A program made the position numbers and the translations under genes. A stretch of 64,000 bases of DNA from Lepidonotus clava (taxonomy: Eukaryota > Annelida > Polychaeta > Phyllodocida > Polynoidae): assembly GCA_936440205.1 (NCBI GenBank), contig OW387134.1, forward strand, positions 17,834,908 to 17,898,907. The letters run 5' to 3'. A model generated the notes under the pieces. It did no database searches. It saw only the letters and a program-made list of their open reading frames with translations, and was not told the DNA's origin. Below, piece by piece: positions 1-11,160 of the stretch; the stretch's first letter is position 1, and the number at the start of each line of letters is the position of its first letter.

Positions 1-621
1 CTGAAAGTTTTGACGTGGCTTATTAGCACCTCGACCCGCTCGCCTTTATTCAAATGGCTTTCAGGAAGTTCAGTCATCTCGGGCTCAGCGTCGCTCATTG
101 CATCCGAGTCATCAGCACCAAAGAACAGCGTGGACTTGGCTTGGTCCAAATCGCGATATGTATATTCCTCACCCTTCTCCGGTGACTGAGGGTCCGTTCC
201 CAATGTCTGCTCCTCAGAAAGGTCTTCCTCTCTTTCACATACTATGTCATCGCTCTCTTCAGCATGGCCCATTTGGACCAATTTTTGGGAAACCATAATT
301 CCCATATTCAGAAGTTGCACCACATACACTACTTCCTCTTTCATTCTCTCAACGCCAACAACCTCTGCTAACAACGTGGTTCCGGAGACAAGTTCTTCGA
401 AGCATAAATTGGCTTTCTCTGACCACTTGCTTTCTAGAGGCTTGACTCCGGAGAGCAGGCAAGGCAGTGCAAAGGCGGGGGCTTTTACAAGGGAGTGTGG
501 CAAAAGTCTTAGGTCGTTCTTGTATACTTTGTCTGTGGATCCATAGTCAATATAGAAAGCACTAACCTGCTCGTCCCCAATCTCCCTTATTGTTACACGA
601 CACCACTCTCCGTCGATGTAC
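1..621 (-). CDS. Multi-Tudor protein, exon 6 (runs off the window edge)
   Basis: The frame is open from the acceptor (minus strand T-run then CAG, ending at 622) to the window edge. It begins YIDGEWCRVTIREIGDEQVS, then FYIDYGST, the thirteenth Tudor core, near residue 2731 of the predicted protein. The usual PxxFALPC segment follows, then an acidic linker (EESDDI, SEEQ, DDSDAMSDAEPE). The last codons, GERVEVLISHVKTF, look like the first strand of a fourteenth Tudor unit. The visible protein is at least 2,913 aa and its C-terminus lies outside the window. Confidence 0.88.
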
Positions 622-1146
622 CTGAAAAAACAACGTTTTCTTTCAAAGTTAAAACTCAATCCGTCTACAAATTTAGGACGTACAATGACAGTCGAAGGAG
701 CAGAATTCATTTTTTTTCAATTTAATATAGTACAGTCGTAGGTTTCTAAATAAAGGTAATTATTTACTTTATGGTATCGCTCAAATCTAACATAAATCAA
801 ATCATTACAATATGTCATCTGCTAGTTTTAATTTAGAAACTTCATTTCAAATCTATGATCTTTATTCACTTCAGTCTGCCAAAAGCAAAAAGAGGTGCAA
901 AGTTATAGAATAACACTCCAGTATATATATCTTTTCCATAAGTAATATTGGCCGTATGCCATAACTAAAAAAAGTATTAACTGTAGGTCTAACATCAAAA
1001 AAACAATAACGTGGTGGGCTCGAATAACTAGTATGTCGATTTGAAGATTGTCAAAAAAAATATTAACATGGATGAATAAATTGAAAAACGTTTGAATGAA
1101 TTGGGAAACGTTATTAAGTTATTTTCTAATAATCAAAGCCGCCTAC
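622..1146 (-). other. Intron 5 of the multi-Tudor gene
   Basis: AT-rich intron between a GTAGGC donor and a T-rich AG acceptor. I see no gene, repeat array or structured element in it. Confidence 0.8.
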
Positions 1147-1336
1147 CTAGCACCATATATTTTCCCAATCTCCACATCCTCCGATGCTGCAGCTTTTTCA
1201 CAGAACTCCGCGACGCTCCCAAGAGTCTCTTCACGCTCCTCTTTACAACGTACTAGGTGACACCAGAACTGTGAAGGCGACTTGATGTGTTGAACTTCAA
1301 CCTCCACCCGCGACCCTGGCTTCAGCAACAGCTCGT
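1147..1336 (-). CDS. Multi-Tudor protein, exon 5
   Basis: This 190-nt exon joins exon 4 through G|AC (Asp) and reads DELLLKPGSRVEVEVQHIKS and on to SVAEFCEKAAASEDVEIGK. That is the N-terminal part of another extended Tudor unit: a hydrophobic strand, a xFWCHL-type strand and a helix. It ends in phase 2 at GTAGGC, and the joined codon AG|G (Arg) leads into exon 6. An in-frame ATG lies upstream, in the intron, and should not be taken as a start. Confidence 0.87.
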
Positions 1337-1618
1337 CTGAATTAAGAACAATCATGAAGTTTTATCAAATCTCAAGCTAACATTGGGAAATTAATGTTAC
1401 GAGTGACGACTATGCTGTATGACGACCATTTATCCAGGGAAGCAAAGAGACAATGTATTAGCGGAAACGCATTTTGCATTTAAGATTAAGAATTAAAAGA
1501 TTACTGATGTATTCATTGTTTAAAGCCCAGTGGAGTAAACTGCTAATGGCACAGACTTTTCTCTCATTGTTGTGTATCACACTATTCAAAGGGATTTACA
1601 CAGGAAAGAATACCATAC

Positions 1619-4600
1619 CTTGGCCAACTTCATCGACAGCATCGGTGAACTCTTCTGAAGCTTCACTACTTTGGTCTTCAGGTCCAGCTGCGGGCTGCTT
1701 GGACGGCACCTCTTGGGTTGTTGGGTCTTGCGTTGTTGGCTCTTGTGTGTTACTACTACCGACGTCCTCAGACACTTCTAGAAACTCTTCTTCACTGTCA
1801 GGGCTCGGCTTGACCGGCGCCGAGATTCCCATTACCTGATTGATGTCAACGTCTCCTTCAGAAATGCAAATTGCCGGTGGGGTTGAATCACTGTGCACTT
1901 CTTTGACCACGATGTCCTTGTGCATGGTGAGCTCGGTGAACTGTTCAATCTGCTCCTCTGTCCAGGTTTTCCCACTCGCTCCGAGTAACTGGTAAGTTGA
2001 GGCGAAGGCTGCTCGACCGGCGAGCTTGGCTGGGAGAGGTAAGATGTTGCTGGGTTCAACTGTGTCGTAGTTTCCATAATCGACAAAGCGTACAGTGATG
2101 GTCTCGTCTATTTTAGTTATCACTGCTCGGTACCATGCACCATCTTCACTGTACTTAGCACAGCATAATTGGCCCACATTACAATCATCCAAAGGAGACA
2201 CTGTCTCACAAACTTTTGATACGTGCTCCATAAACTCTTCCAAGGCATCCAACTCACTCTCAATCTGCACATAAAATTTACTCGGAGAGTCTATGGCAGT
2301 GATGCTTATTTTGTCCTGAGGTACTACTATTCTCTGAGATGGAAGCTCTAGATTTTCACTCGGACTTTCTGCCTGAGTTTCCCTGGCAATTTCATCTGCT
2401 TCAGATATGTCACTTGTTTGCTGTTCGCCCTCTGTTTCTGAAACTTCAGCTAGTAATGTGTTTCTGACGTCTTCACCTCCTACCGACATTTTTACACAGA
2501 AAGGCGTAGTATCAGTCACAAACACAGTCTGGATCTCCTGGTCTGTAAGTAGTTCTACGAGTTTCTCTGTTTTGTCGTCTCCTTGACCAGCAAGGCCATC
2601 GAGTTTACATCTGAACGCGAAGGCGGGGCGCTGCAGAAGGTCCGGTTTCAACTGTTTCAACGAGTCACAGGTCGTCAACTCAGTGTTACCAAAGTCCACA
2701 AATCGTACTTGTATTCCTTGGTTGGTCTGCGCCTCCACTACCGCCCTATACCACGCCTCGTCTTCTGAGAACTTAGCACAGCAGGCCATGCCTTGCTGTG
2801 GGGACGTTACGGCCAACTCGGCCGGCCCCAGCGCTGTGTATACCGCCTGTAGACTGTCCGTCACTTCTTGTAACATGTCCGTGTCAGATTCAAGCTGCAT
2901 GTATATACCGTCAGGGCCCTCCAGGTGGCTCATGAAAGCTGTGGTTTCTCCGCTGGGGATACTTTGGACAGGGAACTTGGGCACTTCAAGTGATTGTTGC
3001 GGAGGTTCATTCACGCTCTGGGTGAGGCTTTCTGGCGGTGTTTGGGTTGGAACCTGGCTCTCTCCCACAGAGAGCTGTGCCTGTATCTGTGCACTAACGT
3101 CCTGATCTTCTACGACCATTTTCACGATGTAGGGTTCTCGTGTAGAAACAAACGTTGCTATGATTTGACAGTCCATAAGGTGCTCCTCCAGAGCCCCCAT
3201 GAATCCTTCCGGCCAACCGCCATCCGGTCTGCTCAACCCCTGGAGCTGACATTTGTATGCAAATGGTGGGTACTGCAAGAGGTCTGGTGTCAGGAGTTTG
3301 AGCGGGGCACCTATTTGGATCTCACTGTTCCCAAAGTCGACGAAATGCACACTGACAGCTTTGCCTGATACGTTTGTTATGTTGGCTCTATACCAGGCTT
3401 CGTCTTCAGAAAACTTGGTGCAACAGGCAGTGCCCTTCTGAACGTCCCTCAACGCCATGCCCTCTGGTGGTAGGGCCTCGTACACCTCCTGCAACTGTTC
3501 TGTTACGTTCTGCAACACGTCAGACTGGTCCACCAATTGGACATAGATAAAGCCGTCTTCAATATGACTTGCATAGACAGGGACGGCTGAAGGCGGGATA
3601 ATAGCGACTGGATACTCTGCAGGCCCACTTGTAGCTGGGCTCATTTCCTTTACAGGTCCAATTTGTTGGGCAACATCAGCACCATCGGTAAACAACTTCA
3701 CTGGTGCAGGAGTACCAGTCCCAGTAAACGTGGCAGTAAGACTGGTTTCTAAACCTTCGAGAGTGGCCTTCTGATCTGCTGTCCACCCACTTGGCGGCTC
3801 CGCCACACCTGCCAGCTTACAGTGGATGGCAAATGGTGGCACCTTCAGGAACTCGGGCGAAACACTTTTCAGTTCGCCCGAATTGACTGTGTCTGTGTTG
3901 CCGTAGTCAATGAATCTGACGGTGACAGAATCCCCTTCGATCTTCTCTATGGTTCCCCGATACCACGCCTGGTCTTCGGAAAACCTGGCCACACAGGGTC
4001 CACTCAGAACGACCCTTTGTAGTTTCTGCTCGTCTGGCCCTAGGGAGTCAAACTTGTACAGCATACTGGTGGCAAAGGACTCGACCTCCGCTTCCTGGGC
4101 CGTTGGCTGGACCCAGAAACTGCCCGGAGAGTCAACGTGTGCGATGTACACTTCGACACCTTCTCCTGTTGGTACTTTGGGAAGTGGGTAACTCATGGGC
4201 GCATCATTTGACACTTCACTCGCTCCAAACTTAGAGAGCATCTCTGCATTAATGTTTACCTTGGTCGCAGGGTCTGTGAGCTCTATTTGAACGGAAGACC
4301 CTTTGTTGGTGATGACTTTCCCAGCGAGTTCTTTTCCCTCGACTAGCTGTCGGAAGTGGACAAGTGCATCATTTGTTGATAGTGCAACCCCAGAGAGACC
4401 ACATGGGAAAGCTTGTGTAGGGTAGTCAGCAAATTTGGCAAGCAGAGGGCATACCTTCTGCAGAGTTGTAACTTCAGAGTTGCCATAGTCTACGAACAGA
4501 ACTTCAACCTCCTTCGGCGAGACAACGCGTTTCACGGAAGCGCGGTACCAGAAATTGTCTTCGCTGAACTGGGCCGCACAAGGCATACCTGGCTTCACTT

Positions 4601-7417
4601 GGGACGCTGTGAGGGGACGCTCTTTACCTGAGGAGTAGTGGGCCTCTAAGCTCTCCATGAAGCTATCTAGCCCTGCCGTGTTGGCTGACAACTGGCAGTA
4701 GAAGAACGTAATGCTTTCAATATTGGACACTATGAGCGAGATGTCGTTACCTGGTCTCAGAGGAGTGTTCAACATCTTCAAGGTGACTTCTGGTGCCCGT
4801 TCGGTCCTTGGTGGCGTTCTCGTACTCCGCTCTGATCTTTGTTCTCTTATGTCGTTTCTTGGTGCTGGCCGAACTTCCTGCTTAGCCCTCGTCTCCTGTC
4901 TGGGTGGTGATTGAATGTCTTGTTTGCCTGATTTTTGCTGACCTCCTTCTAGATGCGCTATCTTGCTGGCAACATCTGCTCCCCGTGTGTCTGTGATACT
5001 GACGGCGTGCGGTGCCCCCGGGGTTGGCGGGAGTGCCAGTACCTTCATACTGAGGTCCTCCTTCATCAGGGCCTGGAAGTAGCGCTCCACGCCCACGCTG
5101 TAGTTCCCCCCATACACCTCCATGTCCTGCAGCATGCAGTGTATGGCCAGCTGAGGCACGTCCAGGAACTGCGGTTTGATCACCTTCAACTTGGACCAGG
5201 ACAGGCGGTCCTTATTACCATAGTCCACATAGAGCACCTCGGCCTCCCTATTCCGGGTCCTGAGAACCCGGCTTCTGTACCAGTTCCCATCGGCGTCGTA
5301 CAGGGCCACACAGATCTGGCCCGGCTGAGGGTCGCGTAGCTCTGACTCTTTCATACGCATGGTCTCGTAGTGCTCGTTGATTGCGGCCATCATCTTGTTG
5401 AGCACACCTTGTGAGTCTAGCCGCTGGCAGTAGAAGCTGGTCGGACTGTTGGCCCATACGATGTTGACCTTCATGTCATCACCCATGGCAATGTCCTGAG
5501 GAGGCATGTCTTTTTTCACCGGCGCTGCTGGAGCTGGCATCGGGTTGACGGTGGCTCGAGGAGGGCTGGGTGCGGGTGTAGTGTTTAAGCTACTGGTTCT
5601 AGGTGAATTCCGACCGACTTGTCTAGTTGTGGCATCACGTTGAGGGTTTTGTATGGCCAGCCTCATCCCTACTAGTACGTCTGCGATGACCTTTCGCCCA
5701 TGTTCTCCTATCTCTACCAGTCTGACGCTGAGGCCTTGTGACTGGGAGACTGACATTACCTCTGCTAGTAGGTTCTTGTCCAGTACGAGGTCCTCTACCG
5801 TGTCCTTGGTGGTAGCGGCCCAGCCGGTGGGCGGGGCCACCACGCCATGCAGGCTGCACTGTATTGCCTGTGCAGGTAATGTCATAAACTCTGGTCTCAT
5901 CTCCCAAACATCTGCAATTGATCTCTTCTCGTAGTTACCATAATCCACGTATCGCACCATAACCTCACTTCTCAAGACCCGCACCACCTCCGCACGGTAC
6001 CACATGTCGTCTTCGGAGAAGCGGGCGATGCAGGTCATATCCTGCTTTACTGACGGGAGCCGGCACTGGTCTGGTCCAAGTGCGGAGTAATAGTCCTGCA
6101 ACGTGCCCATCAAGGACTCCAGCTCCGCGCATTTCTCAGTCAGCTGCACCCAGAACTCGTTTGGTGTTTCCACGTGGACCACATTCACGTCCACTCTCTG
6201 GCCTACAGCGATGGCTGGTTTGGTGTACTTGAGACTGGCCTGTACGCTTTGACTCCCGCAGCTGGAGGCCGAGCTGCTCGACAGGGGACGTGCTGAACGG
6301 CTTCCACGTAACAGGACTTGGTCAACGTTGGGCACCTTCGGCTCAAGGCTGATGGCCACACCTCGCTTAAGGAGCTCTTCATGAACCAAGATCTGTCCAC
6401 CTGGGATAGTCTGAATAACCTCTATCAGGTACGTACCGTCTTGCCCGCACTCAGTGAACGCCCCAACTGAACTGGTGTCCCCTACAATCTCCTCGAAGAT
6501 CTGGATTGATTCATCGGACCATGTTCCCCCGGCAGGTGCCACCCCGGTCAGGGCACACTTCACGGCCTGTGCTGGTAGCTTAGTGTGACTCGGCTTCAGC
6601 TGCTTGACCTCTTCGAGTGGAACAATCTGTGTGTGTCCGTAGTCAATGTAACGAACATGTACACTTTGCCTTGAGACGGAGACGATTCGTGCACGATACC
6701 AGTCGCCGTTAAACTTGGCTGCACACATCATACCTTCAGCAGGATTCGTCAGCAACAACTCTTCTGGAGCAAGGCGGCCATAGTCTTCGTTGATGTGGTC
6801 CATGAACACCCTAAGCACCTCGTCGTTCTCGGTCAGCCTGCTGTAGAATTCTCCTGGAGTGACAATGGTTTCAATAGTAATGTCCTTATAGCCCGGTTCT
6901 ACCTCTGTCGGCTTTATCTCGATTTGCTGCGCAGAGCTCTGCTGCCACTTCGCCCATCCCTGAGTGTTCTCTGTGGGTGAGGTCGGCCCGCTCATTGTCT
7001 GGGGCGTCCCGTTCCTGCTGCTGACCGGGTTGACGGACGAGGCCTTATGGCCTCCCACACTGGGCGGTGGGCCGCAGTTTCTGAACTTGGGGCTGAGCTT
7101 TTGGGTTGCCTGGCCAAACTTTTCGTTGACATTTAACCCAGAACTGGTGAACAGCTGCACCATGTAGAAGTCTTCCTGGGATTCGTATCTTACAATGATG
7201 GTGGGGTGGCTCTCCTCCGAAGCCATGTCAAAGAGGATGGTTGTGTCTTGCTCGGTCCATGAGCCGGGCTGGGACACGAGCCCGTCCAACATGCCTCTGA
7301 AGCACTGCATGGGCAGCAGTAGGAAGTCAGGCGGTATTGCTCGGAGGTTGTCTTGCGTCACAATATCATGGTTTCCATAGTCTACAAAGAAGACTTCGAC
7401 GCCTGATGGCTGCATGC
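1619..7417 (-). CDS. Multi-Tudor protein, exon 4 (5.8 kb, nine Tudor cores)
   Basis: This single 5,799-nt open exon encodes about residues 711-2643 and has no intron. Nine Tudor cores show as DYG/DFG motifs near residues 720, 969, 1201, 1441, 1686, 1880, 2072, 2283 and 2489. Each follows a KFSEDxxWYRA-type strand and precedes a P-x-AxxCxL segment. Acidic, Ser/Thr/Pro/Gln-rich linkers join the units; the last is highly acidic and precedes the donor at 1,618. The exon enters through G|GC (Gly) and leaves in phase 1. The repeats are divergent, so most duplications are old, although those near residues 2072 and 2283 (both VDFGN followed by PDLLQ) look closer to each other. By analogy the protein acts as a cytoplasmic germ-granule scaffold for Piwi-piRNA complexes. 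Confidence 0.95.
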
Positions 7418-8100
7418 CTGAAAACAATGAGGTCAATTTTATCGAATTTTGGGTAAAAGTCCCGATTTTTCTATGACAAGAATGAAAGACAACTTAACTC
7501 ATGTACATAGATAGGAATAGACTGAAATTATTTAGCTTCCAAGACATAGCTGAATTTTCAGTGGCTAATGAAACTTATCGTGCAGTTACTAACTTCTGAG
7601 CCTCTACTCAATTTGTTTTTACAAGCAGACGGTCTCAACTTTTTATATTTTCGATATGCAAGAAGAAATGAAAGCTTAACAGGTCAGAGAATGACGAAAT
7701 ACCAGTAAATATCGAAAATGTACGTGTCTTGAGTAATTTTCTTATTTGTACAGATAAAAATTTCTTTCAATGGTCAGGAGAAGCCTGCTTCCCATGATAT
7801 TGAAACTGCATTTAAACTAAGAAAAACAACTAGATTTTTAAAGTCTTTTTTTCTGATATTTTTTCAAAATCATTTCAGTTATTCATAAAGTTGGAGTCGA
7901 ATAAACAGTTTTCACATTCATCTAGTCCCTTTTAGTGTTCAATATTTTTTTTAACTTAAGACCCTCAAGGGCAAGCAGGTAGTTGGTACTGAGACCTACA
8001 GGATGCTTGCAGACCCTACTAAATGTTCAAAATAATTTTCTCAATGGGACCTGTCGATTGTCCAATGATAGATTGTTGTTGTTGTTGTGATAACACCTAC
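7418..8100 (-). other. Intron 3 of the multi-Tudor gene
   Basis: 683-bp AT-rich intron that splits the fourth Tudor domain. A short GTT/GTTGTTG run lies near 8,071-8,088. Nothing else stands out. Confidence 0.8.
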
Positions 8101-8351
8101 CTGTGACTGCCGCCCTGTACCACACTCCATCCGAGAACCTCGCCAGGCACGGGGTACCAGGCTCCGGGTGGGACAGACTAGTAGCTCGTCCTGACGCACA
8201 GTGCGCCTCCATCTTCTCCATCAGAGCCCCGAGCTCCTCCTGAGAGCTGACAAACTGACAGAACACACGGTCCGGGTTGTCCACAAACATCACCTGCACG
8301 TCCGTCCACTGACCAGCTTTCAGTGCCACCTTTTTGAATGCCTCACACACG
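8101..8351 (-). CDS. Multi-Tudor protein, exon 3
   Basis: This 251-nt exon joins exon 2 through AA|C (Asn) and ends in phase 1 before GTAGGTG. It encodes KVALKAGQWTDVQVMFVDNP, then CLARFSDGVWYRAAVTG, which is the front half of the fourth Tudor domain. The DYG half is at the start of exon 4, so one Tudor fold is split across an intron. The DGVWYRA strand matches the (E/D)xxWYRA strand found in the other copies of this protein. Confidence 0.88.
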
Positions 8352-8865
8352 CTGAAAGTACACCATTCCATTAGGTTTACATTTGACGGTTTTAAGTTAT
8401 TCTAAACGGCTATATGTTTTAAAACAGAGTTACTCAATTTTACTTTAAATATTTATAGAGTTCAAAACGATGAAATGATTATTTCAACCTATTATTTATA
8501 ATAAATTATAGGTTGAAATAATCATTATATCAGGAGATATCAGGAGAGTGCATGGACAAGCTATTTATGATATATGCACCCTGCAGGTGCATGAAATATA
8601 ACGTTAATTTCGAACACTGAATTTATGGAATTCTTATATCATCAGAATGAACTCTCAAATGTCACTTTCAAATGCATTACGTTTTAAGTCTGTCAGACTG
8701 TCTTAAGGGGTTTATGTTTTAAAATACAATTACTAGATTTTGTTTTAGATATTCTGAGCTAAAAACGATGAAATAACTTCATAATGTCAATATTTCAATC
8801 TTTTATACTATAATTAAATGAAATACTAATTCTTGTGCCTTTGGGATGGCCTAAGGCTCACTTAC
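8352..8865 (-). other. Intron 2 of the multi-Tudor gene, with an internal diverged duplication
   Basis: A segment around 8,400-8,480 (landmarks TATGTTTTAAAA and AAAACGATGAAAT) recurs in diverged form around 8,700-8,780 with the same landmarks in the same order. The first copy also carries a perfect 19-bp inverted repeat (see the separate entry). Confidence 0.7.
8474..8526. repeat. Perfect 19-bp inverted repeat with 15-bp spacer
   Basis: Arms at 8,474-8,492 and 8,508-8,526 are exact reverse complements. The left arm begins AATGATTATTTC and ends CAACCTAT. It would form a cruciform or RNA hairpin inside intron 2. It may be a tiny fold-back element; no target duplication is obvious. Confidence 0.8.
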
Positions 8866-9060
8866 TTGCGACTTCCTGACGAATTACTTTGCAGTTCTTG
8901 GACTATGTACTTGTCTTCTATGCCACTCGTGTCAACTAGGTCCATCTCATACAGCTGTCCAGACTTGAGCACAACCCCACCAACCAGCGCTGTCTGTGAT
9001 TCGTACCGCCTCAACACATTGCTAACTGCTTCGGGATCAAAGTTATCCGCTCCTGACAAG
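8866..9060 (-). CDS. Multi-Tudor protein, exon 2
   Basis: This 195-nt exon joins exon 1 through AG|C (Ser) and leaves in phase 2. An AG acceptor (minus CTACTACAG) and a GTAAGTG donor flank it. It reads LSGADNFDPEAV and on to QSNSSGSR. It probably supplies the staphylococcal-nuclease-like part of the third extended Tudor unit, lying between the third core and the N-terminal part of the fourth. Phase continuity with both neighbouring exons is the main support. Confidence 0.85.
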
Positions 9061-9414
9061 CTGTAGTAGTTTGATAAAAAGATCACATATGTAATGCCGT
9101 TATTTTTTATGTACCTTATGATTTAAATGATATTCAGGGATAAACCTAGGCATGCGGCATGCGGAATGGGCCATTCCTGCATCAGGAATTTAACTCCAGT
9201 ACCAGGTTAATTTTTGGATACTCAAAATCTTTTTCTAGGAATAGATCTATACATGGATTATACCTTTTAAACACTACTCTTACACATAGACTTACTCAGA
9301 ATATCATGTCCCGTTTCAAAGGAGGCTTTAAAATCTATATTGAGTTGTATGAAAAACTATAGGCTCGAAAGTTACAACATTCTACAGAAGCAGTCACAAA
9401 ATTCAATCCCCCAC
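9061..9414 (-). other. Intron 1 of the multi-Tudor gene
   Basis: 354-bp intron with a GTGGGG donor and a CTACTACAG acceptor. No other feature is seen. Confidence 0.75.
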
Positions 9415-11099
9415 CTGCAGTAGATGGCCTGTGCTGGCAGCTCGAGAAGATCTTCGTCAATGAATAGTACATTGGATAGGGAAACGTCCTCTGACAGACC
9501 GAAGTCAACATGGTGGACCCTTACACTTTGAGGGTGTGGTTGACTCACTATCTTGGATCTGTACACCACATCTTTGTCCAGGGCACTCTTGGTCAGACAT
9601 GGGGTGCCTTGGGAGATGATGTTCATCGGGGTCCCTGTACGCGCTCTTTCGTGCAGCAGGATCATCAGCTGATTCAAACGCGGACCGTTTTCGAGGAGCT
9701 GGCAGTAAAATTTACCAGAGGGTTCCACATGGGATATGCACAAATCAATATGTTTCCCGACATTGAACTGGAGAGGTTTGAAGGATGTACGTAACCCCAT
9801 ACTTTGATTTGAGAGACGGTTTTGGGAAACCTGCTGTTGTGGGTGTTGGGATGCTATCTGAATAGGTTCTGGGCTGACCTCTTCTTGTCTTGCACTCGAC
9901 TGACCCTCTGTGAGCTGGACCACATGCAGCCCTGAATCCATGACAGATGCCACATTTGCGTAGATGTGTTCGCTCTCCAGCATCCTCTGGAAGTCGGCTG
10001 CATCTGACAAGGAACCGTGTAGACAGCACTGGATGGCTTGACTGGGGAGCTGCCTAAAACGTGTGGGCATAACTTTAACCTCAGTTAGATTCAAGGTTTC
10101 GGAGTTTCCATAGTCTACATACAGCACAGTGCATTGCTTATTTGGCAGTATGTTTGTGACAACCGCACGATAATAAGTCTCAAAATCGCTTTCTGCATCT
10201 CTGAATTTGGCAATGCACACCGTGCCAAGAGCAACTCGGGCGACACATTCGCTGGAATCGGTTATCTCTGAACCTATTGATTCTTGGAGATCAGTGAGAA
10301 CACTCTCACGCTCCACCAACTGAATCCAAAAATTCAATGGGGATTCATAGTAAACCACATAGACATGGTAGCTCTGCTTTGGCTCTAAAATGGTTTGGTG
10401 TAGTGGGGGTTCCATTCCTATGCTGGACCTTGTACCATACCCTGCTGCGATTAGTGTGGTAACGACTGTCTCTTGAGAATTGTCCTCTTTGAGTAGGCGG
10501 ACTGTAGGCGGATTGCCTACAGTGCCCCCATTGAGCACGATTCCCTGAAACTCACCATAAACCAACTGCTCTTTCAGTCCATTTATCTCAGCCTCAGTCC
10601 ATTCGCGATTGTCAGCAGCCTGAACATCACCCAGGATGAACTGAGACGCTTGTGGTGGTATCTCAAAGTGCTTCCCATGCCCCTTGGCGATTTCTGCGAC
10701 CCCGACCACCTCTTCGTTCCCATAATCTAAGAAAAACACCGTTACTTTCTCAGTAGTCTTGTCGACCGCTTTCACTTTCGCTCTGTACCAACGTTGGTCT
10801 TCGTGAAACTTTGCTAAGAACACGTCTCCGACCTCGACCGTGTTTAGTGAGACGGGATTGTTGGTTGCTGACAGCTCGGCCGAAGCCTCTTCCATAAGCG
10901 CCTCTATCATCTGGCATTTTGGAGTGTCCGTCTGCCCCCAGAAACGACAGACCTTGCCGCGAGGCTCCACCACAGACACAAACACATTCACTTTGTCACC
11001 CTTCTGCAACATTGTCAAGCAGTATTGTGTATTCCGCTTCACAGACAAATAACAAACTTTACTGCAGTCGACTTGTCTGATGGTGTTGTCGTGTGTCAA
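9415..11099 (-). CDS. Multi-Tudor-domain protein, exon 1 (three Tudor cores)
   Basis: This is the first coding exon of a giant Tudor protein, about 561 codons, ending in phase 2 at a GT donor after the codons for IYC. Extended Tudor domains bind dimethylated arginines on Piwi proteins and build germ granules (family knowledge). Three Tudor cores are visible around residues 123 (LDYGN), 328 (VDYGN) and 530 (VDFGL). Each follows the usual order: a WYRA-type strand, then the DYG turn, then a PxQA segment. The start at 11,099 is the most upstream in-frame ATG; an ATG at 11,012, just before the conserved segment KGDKVNVFVSVVEP, is an equally good start. A 16-codon upstream reading frame lies just 5'. 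The gene resembles Drosophila Tudor or vertebrate TDRD6/TDRD15, but orthology is not settled by eye. Confidence 0.88.
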
Positions 11100-11109
11100 A
11101 CCTAGGAGG

Positions 11110-11160
11110 TCAAATCTTCGTTTTTCCTCTTAGCGTGCAGACGTTTCCTTCGTCCGCCAT
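11110..11160 (-). CDS. Upstream reading frame of the multi-Tudor gene (16 codons)
   Basis: An ATG in a good context (ATGGCGGACGAAGG) opens a 16-codon frame, MADEGNVCTLRGKTKI, that stops 10 bp before the ATG at 11,099. If the transcript starts upstream of 11,160, this frame would be met first by ribosomes and could dampen translation. Alternatively this ATG is the true start of a spliced form. Neither can be decided from sequence alone. Confidence 0.4.
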   Translation of the reverse strand: MADEGNVCTLRGKTKI

